From Muribaculaceae bacterium (GTDB taxonomy: Bacteria; Bacteroidota; Bacteroidia; Bacteroidales; Muribaculaceae): DNA of 8,918 nucleotides. The position numbers and the translations under genes were made by a program. Positions within the stretch are counted from its first letter, which is position 1, and each line of letters begins with the position of its first letter. The notes under the pieces are model-generated. The model saw only the letters and a program-made list of their open reading frames with translations, was not told where the DNA came from and made no database searches. Where the stretch lies: the NCBI GenBank assembly GCA_029062725.1, contig JAIDPP010000034.1, forward strand, positions 1 through 8,918, written 5' to 3'. Shown here piece by piece: positions 4,600 to 8,918 of the stretch.

Positions 4600-7155
4600 A
4601 TGAGACTTATATTGACTTTCATAATGGCTTTGGCGACCTTTGTTTCAGCTGCGGCTGCCAAATACTCCTATAAGTTTGCCAACACCCCTCTTTCCGAGGC
4701 TATAGTTAAGATTAGCAAGGATCATCCCGAAATTAATATTTCCTTTATCTATAAGGAACTTGACAGATACTGCACCTCTACCACTGTAAATACTGATGAT
4801 CCTTATACTGCGCTTCGACAGATATTGGCCTCCAATCCGGTAGCGGTAATAAAAAATGGGAAAAATTATTACGTGGAGGCGATGTGGACAGGGCGTGACA
4901 GATATGAAGGGCGCGTGATCGGCAATGACTCTGAGCCGGTCGTAGCAGCGACGGTTTCATTGCTTTCACCGACGGATTCCACTTTTATCACCTCCGGAGT
5001 TACTGACCTTGAAGGTCGATTCTCAATTCCCTGCCGAGAGAAAGGCGTAATTGGTAAAGTGTCAAGTGTTGGTTATCAGACAATGCTTCGGAAATTCAAT
5101 CATTTTTCTGTAGGAACGATCATAATGACGGAGCAGGCGGTGGCTTTGAAAGCTCTGACTGTCGAATCCCGCACTCAGCGAGTGATACGGAATGGCGTAG
5201 AATATGTTCCGTCCAAGAGGACCAAGCGGGTTTCACTTGATGCAGTGAACCTTCTTCTCAATATGCAGATTCCTATGCTTAATGTTGATCCCGCTTCCAA
5301 ATCGGTCACTACTCTTAATGATGCGGGGGTATCATTATTTATAGATTATGTGCCTGCAACCAATGAAGACGTGAGTGGGTTGCGGCCGGAAGATGTGCTG
5401 AGAGTAGAGGTACTTAATTATCCGGATGACCCGCGTTTCGGAACGGCTACCCATGTTGTTAATTTCATAATGCAGCATTACCAATGGGGAGGGTACACAA
5501 AACTTACTGTTGATGGAGAGACTTTGGCTGCCGACAGAATCAATGCAAATGCTTTTTCTCGTTTCGTATATAAAAATTGGACTTTCGATGGATATGTCCG
5601 GGGAGAATGGATTCATTCTGAAAGAAATCCTGCAATGCAGGAGATGACTTTCCGCGATGTGGAGTTTGAAGGCATTAATTATGGAGAGATAAGTAAAAAG
5701 GTTGAGAGCGGACAAGATTTCCTTTCAAAGAAAAATTTCCAGAATATCGCTTTCATGGCGAGCCGTAGGGATGATAAGAGCTTTATTCAACATTGTGTTT
5801 CATTCGGACGTTCGTCCACACCTGTTACTCGCTTCGGGTCTGACGTAGTCCTGTCTATTCCCGCCATCGGACGGACCACATCTTTCAATATGGAGACTTA
5901 CGAGTCGCTATATCCGATGGCAAGGGGGTATTATCAGTTCTTTCTGCCCAAGGATCATTCTCTTATGGCTTCATGGGATTTCACTTACGGCTCGACTAAA
6001 CGCGGTTCCTTGTATCGTCTGGGTGAGCTTGATCCTATTGAAAACGACAATAAAGAGAAAGTATATTCCCCGAATGTCTCAATAGAATATGGCAAGAAAC
6101 TTCCCCATAACAATACTATACGCTTTAACGTAGCTACCTATAATACTATCTATGAGACTCGTTACTTAGGGTCGGCCAACAGTTTCCAAAGATTACTTTC
6201 ATCAGAGAGCATGTTTTTTCTGATTTATACTCAGAACTGGGAAAAACTCAGCCTCTACTCCCGTGCCGGTGCCTCCTGGACTGTAGGCAGAATAAATGGC
6301 ACCACCACCCTTGATGAGTGGAATCCGCGTATTGGATTATCATTGGAATATAGAATCAACGATCGAAATTCAGCAAGCATTGAGGGATGGTGGGGAAATT
6401 CCCATCCGCAGGCTTCTACTGCAAACGAGGCTCTTGTGCAAGATAGTGAGCTTCTTTGGCTTCAAGGCAACCCGGATTTAAGGAACACCCTTTTCTGCCT
6501 CACCTCCGCTTCCTATAATTATGTTCCGACAAATCGACTCTCACTTTCGGCTTCAGTTCAGTACGAAGGGAATCCTCACAAGCAGGCTTACAGATTCCAT
6601 ACTATGCCGGGATATGACGGATTGATACGCCAATCGGTCAACAGCGGGTCAGCCAACCTATATAGCGCAAGACTTTCAGCCACGCTTCGGCTTCTGGACA
6701 ACACACTTATCCTTAAAGCATTTGGCAGTGCAAGCAAGGTGGTGCTGACAGGATGCGATGCACAGACGTTGAATTCCCTTGGCGGAAATTTCTCAGCTCA
6801 GTATTCAAGAAACAACTGGTCGGCGATGCTTTACTATAATACTCCACGACGCAGCCTTCATGGTTGGAGCAACGGCTATCAGACAAGAATAAAGAGTGTC
6901 TATGGCGCGAGCGTGAATTATGCTGTAGGAAATTTCAAGGGAAGCCTTGAGTTTCGCAACTGGTTTTCCCGGAATGGATATGAGGAGGTGTCTTTCAGTT
7001 CACCAATGTATTCCGAAACAACTCGTCGATGGAGTTGGTATGCTTCTCGTAATCTATTGCTTTCGCTCAGCTACACTTTCAATTACGGTAAGAAGGTTTC
7101 CAACAATAATGAGCAGCAGGGCGGAGGAGGAGTCGGCAGTGCTATCCTGAAGTAA
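4600..7155 (+). CDS. Outer-membrane beta-barrel receptor with N-terminal STN signalling domain (TonB-dependent transducer type)
   Basis: The 851-residue product begins with a signal peptide (1-20, ending SAAAA). An STN-like domain follows at about 22-94 (YSYKFANTPLSEAIVKIS ... NGKNYYVEA), then a carboxypeptidase-regulatory-like domain at about 102-180 (YEGRVIGNDSEPVVAATVSL, TDLEGRFSIP, GYQTM). A plug-like segment covers about 205-295 (RPEDVLRVEVLNYPDDPRFG), and a long barrel of aromatic-rich alternating strands runs to a Gly/Asn-rich tail ending SAILK. The barrel resembles the family of outer-membrane proteins related to TonB-dependent receptors. The STN domain marks it as a transducer that signals to an anti-sigma factor, here encoded 4 bp upstream. 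The substrate is unknown. No SusD-like lipoprotein gene follows, so glycan import of the classic SusCD kind is not supported. I see no obvious TonB box. Confidence 0.85.
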   Translation: MRLILTFIMALATFVSAAAAKYSYKFANTPLSEAIVKISKDHPEINISFIYKELDRYCTSTTVNTDDPYTALRQILASNPVAVIKNGKNYYVEAMWTGRDRYEGRVIGNDSEPVVAATVSLLSPTDSTFITSGVTDLEGRFSIPCREKGVIGKVSSVGYQTMLRKFNHFSVGTIIMTEQAVALKALTVESRTQRVIRNGVEYVPSKRTKRVSLDAVNLLLNMQIPMLNVDPASKSVTTLNDAGVSLFIDYVPATNEDVSGLRPEDVLRVEVLNYPDDPRFGTATHVVNFIMQHYQWGGYTKLTVDGETLAADRINANAFSRFVYKNWTFDGYVRGEWIHSERNPAMQEMTFRDVEFEGINYGEISKKVESGQDFLSKKNFQNIAFMASRRDDKSFIQHCVSFGRSSTPVTRFGSDVVLSIPAIGRTTSFNMETYESLYPMARGYYQFFLPKDHSLMASWDFTYGSTKRGSLYRLGELDPIENDNKEKVYSPNVSIEYGKKLPHNNTIRFNVATYNTIYETRYLGSANSFQRLLSSESMFFLIYTQNWEKLSLYSRAGASWTVGRINGTTTLDEWNPRIGLSLEYRINDRNSASIEGWWGNSHPQASTANEALVQDSELLWLQGNPDLRNTLFCLTSASYNYVPTNRLSLSASVQYEGNPHKQAYRFHTMPGYDGLIRQSVNSGSANLYSARLSATLRLLDNTLILKAFGSASKVVLTGCDAQTLNSLGGNFSAQYSRNNWSAMLYYNTPRRSLHGWSNGYQTRIKSVYGASVNYAVGNFKGSLEFRNWFSRNGYEEVSFSSPMYSETTRRWSWYASRNLLLSLSYTFNYGKKVSNNNEQQGGGGVGSAILK

Positions 7156-7182
7156 GTTATACAATACAATCTATTTTCCGGA

Positions 7183-7212
7183 ATCCCGGTTCTGTGATGG
7201 CAGAATCGGGAT
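7183..7212 (+). terminator. Hairpin after the receptor gene, weak U-tract
   Basis: Arms 7183-7194 and 7201-7212 pair over 12 bp with one G-U wobble around the loop TGATGG. The stem begins 28 bp after the receptor stop codon and is followed by CTTCAATG, a poor T-tract. It probably marks the end of the signalling operon, with rsgA starting from its own promoter. Confidence 0.6.
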
Positions 7213-7253
7213 CTTCAATGCAGGTTACCGTTATGACAAAAACAAGAGGAAAG

Positions 7254-7285
7254 TTGGGATTGTTAGAAAAATATACTTACATTTG
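7254..7285 (+). promoter_or_regulatory. rsgA promoter, nearly leaderless
   Basis: TTG at 7254-7256, a 21-nt spacer and TACATTTG at 7278-7285 match the Bacteroidota consensus. The -7 box ends only six bases before the ATG at 7292, so the predicted transcript starts within a few nucleotides of the start codon. Confidence 0.6.
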
Positions 7286-7291
7286 CATAGG

Positions 7292-8260
7292 ATGAGAAAG
7301 AATAAAGATTTATATAAGGAGAAGAGAGAAGGGGTTGTGGTCAGAAACACGGGCAGCTCCTATATAGTAAGAACTGATGACGGGGCTGAAGTTCCTTGTC
7401 GAATAAAGGGAAATTTCCGTATCAAAGGTATTCGGACCACAAACCCGGTAGCCACCGGCGACAGGGTAGTTGTAGCGAAATCAGCCGATGATGCTGATTA
7501 TATCACTGAAATACTTCCTCGAAAAAATTATATTATCCGGCGGGCTTCCAATCTATCAAAGGAATCGCATATCCTGGCATCCAATCTTGACCTTGCCGCT
7601 TTGGTGGTCTCTCTTAGGGAGCCGTCCACACCCACAACTTTCATCGACCGTTTCCTCGCCACGGCCGAGGCCTATTCCGTGCCGGCGATTCTGGTTATAA
7701 ATAAATCCGATATGTGGGATGAGGATGACCGTGAACTTGCCGAGGCTTTGAAGATCCTTTACTGTGGAATTGGTTATGGAGTTTACTTTACTTCTGCCAC
7801 CACAGGAGATGGAGTGGCGGAACTGCTTGATGAACTCCGCGGAAAGGTAACACTTTTCGCCGGCAACAGCGGTGTAGGGAAATCGTCGCTTATCAATGCG
7901 CTGATTCCGGGCGCCGCCCTCAAGACCGGCAGGATCTCGGATATCCACCATACGGGCACCCACACCACGACCTTTTCCGAGATGCTCCCGTTGCCCGGAG
8001 GGGGAGCGTTGATCGATATCCCCGGCGTGCGCGGTTTCGGCACTATTGATTTCGAGCCGGAAGAAGTGTCGCACTTCTTTCCGGAGATTTTCCGGACCTC
8101 TGACGGATGCCGTTACGGTAACTGCAAGCATACCGGCGAGCCGGGTTGTGCGGTTGTTCCGGCAGTGGAGCGGCATGAGATCTCCCAAAGCCGCTACGCC
8201 TCCTATCTGTCAATACTTGAGGAGATAGAGGAGGGGGATAAATACCGGAAGCCTTTCTGA
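7292..8260 (+). CDS. rsgA: Ribosome small-subunit-dependent GTPase A
   Basis: RsgA (YjeQ) is a cytoplasmic GTPase that checks late maturation of the 30S subunit. The 322-residue product shows the circularly permuted GTPase order of the family. An OB-like N-terminal domain (about 12-75, with KGNFRIKGIRTTNPVATGD) is followed by G4 NKSD (137-140), G5-like TSAT (168-171), the P-loop GNSGVGKS (191-198), TTT (225-227) and G3 DIPG (242-245). A C-terminal zinc-binding motif has C273, C278, H280 and C286. I took the ATG at 7292; the frame extends three codons to a TTG at 7283, which lies inside the predicted -7 box. From memory, homologs tend to begin nearer EGVVVRNTG (residue 13 here), so the first dozen residues are a short charged extension. 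No defects are seen. Confidence 0.95.
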   Translation: MRKNKDLYKEKREGVVVRNTGSSYIVRTDDGAEVPCRIKGNFRIKGIRTTNPVATGDRVVVAKSADDADYITEILPRKNYIIRRASNLSKESHILASNLDLAALVVSLREPSTPTTFIDRFLATAEAYSVPAILVINKSDMWDEDDRELAEALKILYCGIGYGVYFTSATTGDGVAELLDELRGKVTLFAGNSGVGKSSLINALIPGAALKTGRISDIHHTGTHTTTFSEMLPLPGGGALIDIPGVRGFGTIDFEPEEVSHFFPEIFRTSDGCRYGNCKHTGEPGCAVVPAVERHEISQSRYASYLSILEEIEEGDKYRKPF

Positions 8261-8299
8261 CAAGGTCTTTCCCGGATAAATCAGTATTTAGAAAAATAT

Positions 8300-8330
8300 T
8301 TTGCAGTCTCGGGAATTTTTTGTAATTTTG
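8300..8330 (+). promoter_or_regulatory. rplU-rpmA promoter
   Basis: TTTG at 8300-8303, a 19-nt spacer and TAATTTTG at 8323-8330 form a full match to the Bacteroidota primary-sigma consensus. Transcription should start near 8335, giving a leader of about 80 nt before rplU. A strong promoter suits ribosomal protein genes. Confidence 0.8.
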
Positions 8331-8334
8331 CAAG

Positions 8335-8414
8335 GATTTATCCGCCACGGCAAAAAGAAGTGCCCTTTGAATAGGGGTCGCCTAACGGACTCATTCGTAA
8401 TATTACAATAATAA
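8335..8414 (+). promoter_or_regulatory. 5' leader of the L21/L27 operon
   Basis: About 80 nt lie between the predicted start site and the rplU ATG. Short pairings are possible: GGCA (8349-8352) with TGCC (8361-8364), and CCCT (8363-8366) with AGGG further on. These overlap, so they would exclude each other. A GTAATATTAC palindrome sits at 8397-8406, and the last bases before the ATG are A/T-rich, as is usual for Bacteroidota starts. Control by L21 or L27 is conceivable but not shown by this sequence. Confidence 0.35.
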
Positions 8415-8735
8415 ATGTACGCAATTGTAGAAATCAAGGGCCAGCAGTTCAAAGCTGAAGAGGGTAAATACCTCTATGTCCACCACCTCGGCGATGAGGT
8501 GAAGGAAGGTGAGGCAATCACTTTCGACAAAGTTCTCCTTATCGACGCAGACGGCGCAGTTAAGGTCGGTGCGCCTACCGTAGAAGGTGCAAAAGTAGAG
8601 TGTGAAGTGCTTCTTCCCCTTGTAAAGGGTGAGAAGGTTATCGTTTTCAAGAAGAAACGTCGCAAAGGCTATCGTCGCAAAAACGGTCACCGTCAGCAGT
8701 TCTCCAAAGTTTTAATCAAATCAATAACCGCTTAA
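8415..8735 (+). CDS. rplU: Large ribosomal subunit protein bL21
   Basis: The 106-residue product fits bL21 in full: [22 protein letters not shown] at the start, the central [23 protein letters not shown] segment, and the basic rRNA-binding tail with [24 protein letters not shown]. It binds 23S rRNA in the 50S subunit. rpmA starts 15 bp after its stop codon, the usual conserved rplU-rpmA pair. The length is normal and the start is supported by homology to the first residue. Confidence 0.97.
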   Translation: MYAIVEIKGQQFKAEEGKYLYVHHLGDEVKEGEAITFDKVLLIDADGAVKVGAPTVEGAKVECEVLLPLVKGEKVIVFKKKRRKGYRRKNGHRQQFSKVLIKSITA

Positions 8736-8750
8736 AACCCACACAAAGAT

Positions 8751-8918
8751 ATGGCACATAAAAAAGGTGTCGGTAGTTCGAAGAACGGCCGCGAATCAGA
8801 AAGCAAACGACTTGGTGTGAAAATCTTCGGTGGCTCTTATTGCAAAGCCGGCAACATCCTCAAACGTCAGCGTGGCACAGTTCACCATCCTGGTTTGAAT
8901 GTCGGTATGGGTAAAGAC
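8751..8918 (+). CDS. rpmA: Large ribosomal subunit protein bL27, 3'-truncated by window
   Basis: The first 56 residues are present: [51 protein letters not shown]. The frame runs off the window end, so roughly the last third of the protein is missing. The N-terminus starts directly with MAHKKG, so it lacks the cleavable extension found in Firmicutes; this tail reaches the peptidyl-transferase centre. The gene is co-transcribed with rplU from the promoter at 8300-8330. Confidence 0.96.
   Translation, partial: MAHKKGVGSSKNGRESESKRLGVKIFGGSYCKAGNILKRQRGTVHHPGLNVGMGKD

Noticed and set aside
4600..7155. SusC-type importer with a SusD partner
   Set aside because: The STN and plug organisation is shared, but no SusD-like gene follows and the next gene is rsgA behind its own promoter.
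7556..8188. 210-codon minus-strand open frame opposite rsgA
   Set aside because: It is a shadow of the GTPase gene; its translation has no recognisable domain, while the plus strand has every G motif.
8251..8275. Terminator after rsgA
   Set aside because: Only a weak 4-5 bp stem (CCTT/AAGG) is present, followed by CTTTCCC; this is too little to call.

Overview
The window looks like a chromosomal stretch from a gut-type member of the Bacteroidales (Bacteroidota), with Muribaculaceae or a close relative as my best guess. The evidence is a type IX secretion (T9SS) protein of the PorQ type, a T9SS-style C-terminal sorting domain, a sigma/anti-sigma/outer-membrane-receptor trio with STN and DUF4974-type domains, a free-standing TonB C-terminal domain protein, and promoters of the Bacteroidota TTG-N19-21-TAnnTTTG form. 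Start codons mostly lack Shine-Dalgarno sequences. The family level is inferred from general resemblance only.

Positions 1-999 carry the 3' end of a large secreted protein gene: a SusE/SusF-like carbohydrate-binding-type segment, a Pro-rich linker, another beta-rich segment and a T9SS sorting domain. It converges on porQ (minus strand, 1154-2182), an outer-membrane component of T9SS cargo processing and attachment. The two genes are separated by a pair of related hairpins that probably terminate both. Divergent from porQ is a small exported TonB-domain protein (2374-2814) with a consensus promoter and a strong GNRA-capped terminator. A second palindrome then separates it from a small winged-helix protein gene on the minus strand (2970-3182).

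An AT-rich intergenic region of roughly 280 bp leads into a tightly packed three-gene unit (3467-7155): an ECF sigma factor, a membrane-spanning anti-sigma factor reduced to an anchor plus a DUF4974-type periplasmic domain, and an 851-residue outer-membrane beta-barrel receptor with STN, carboxypeptidase-regulatory-like and plug domains. The first two genes overlap by 8 bp and the next gap is 4 bp. This is the layout of a trans-envelope cell-surface signalling system: receptor occupancy would be relayed through STN to the anti-sigma factor, which would release the sigma factor. No SusD-like lipoprotein or other cargo gene follows, so the ligand is unknown.

The right end is housekeeping. rsgA (7292-8260) encodes a circularly permuted ribosome-assembly GTPase whose promoter sits almost on its start codon. 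rplU (L21) and the 5' part of rpmA (L27) follow, driven by a textbook Bacteroidota promoter with a leader of about 80 nt. Apart from the signalling trio, which is a recognised architecture with unknown specificity and a stripped-down anti-sigma factor, I see no clearly new system. The most unusual non-coding signal is the family of GTCAAAAT/ATTTTGAC palindromes between genes.
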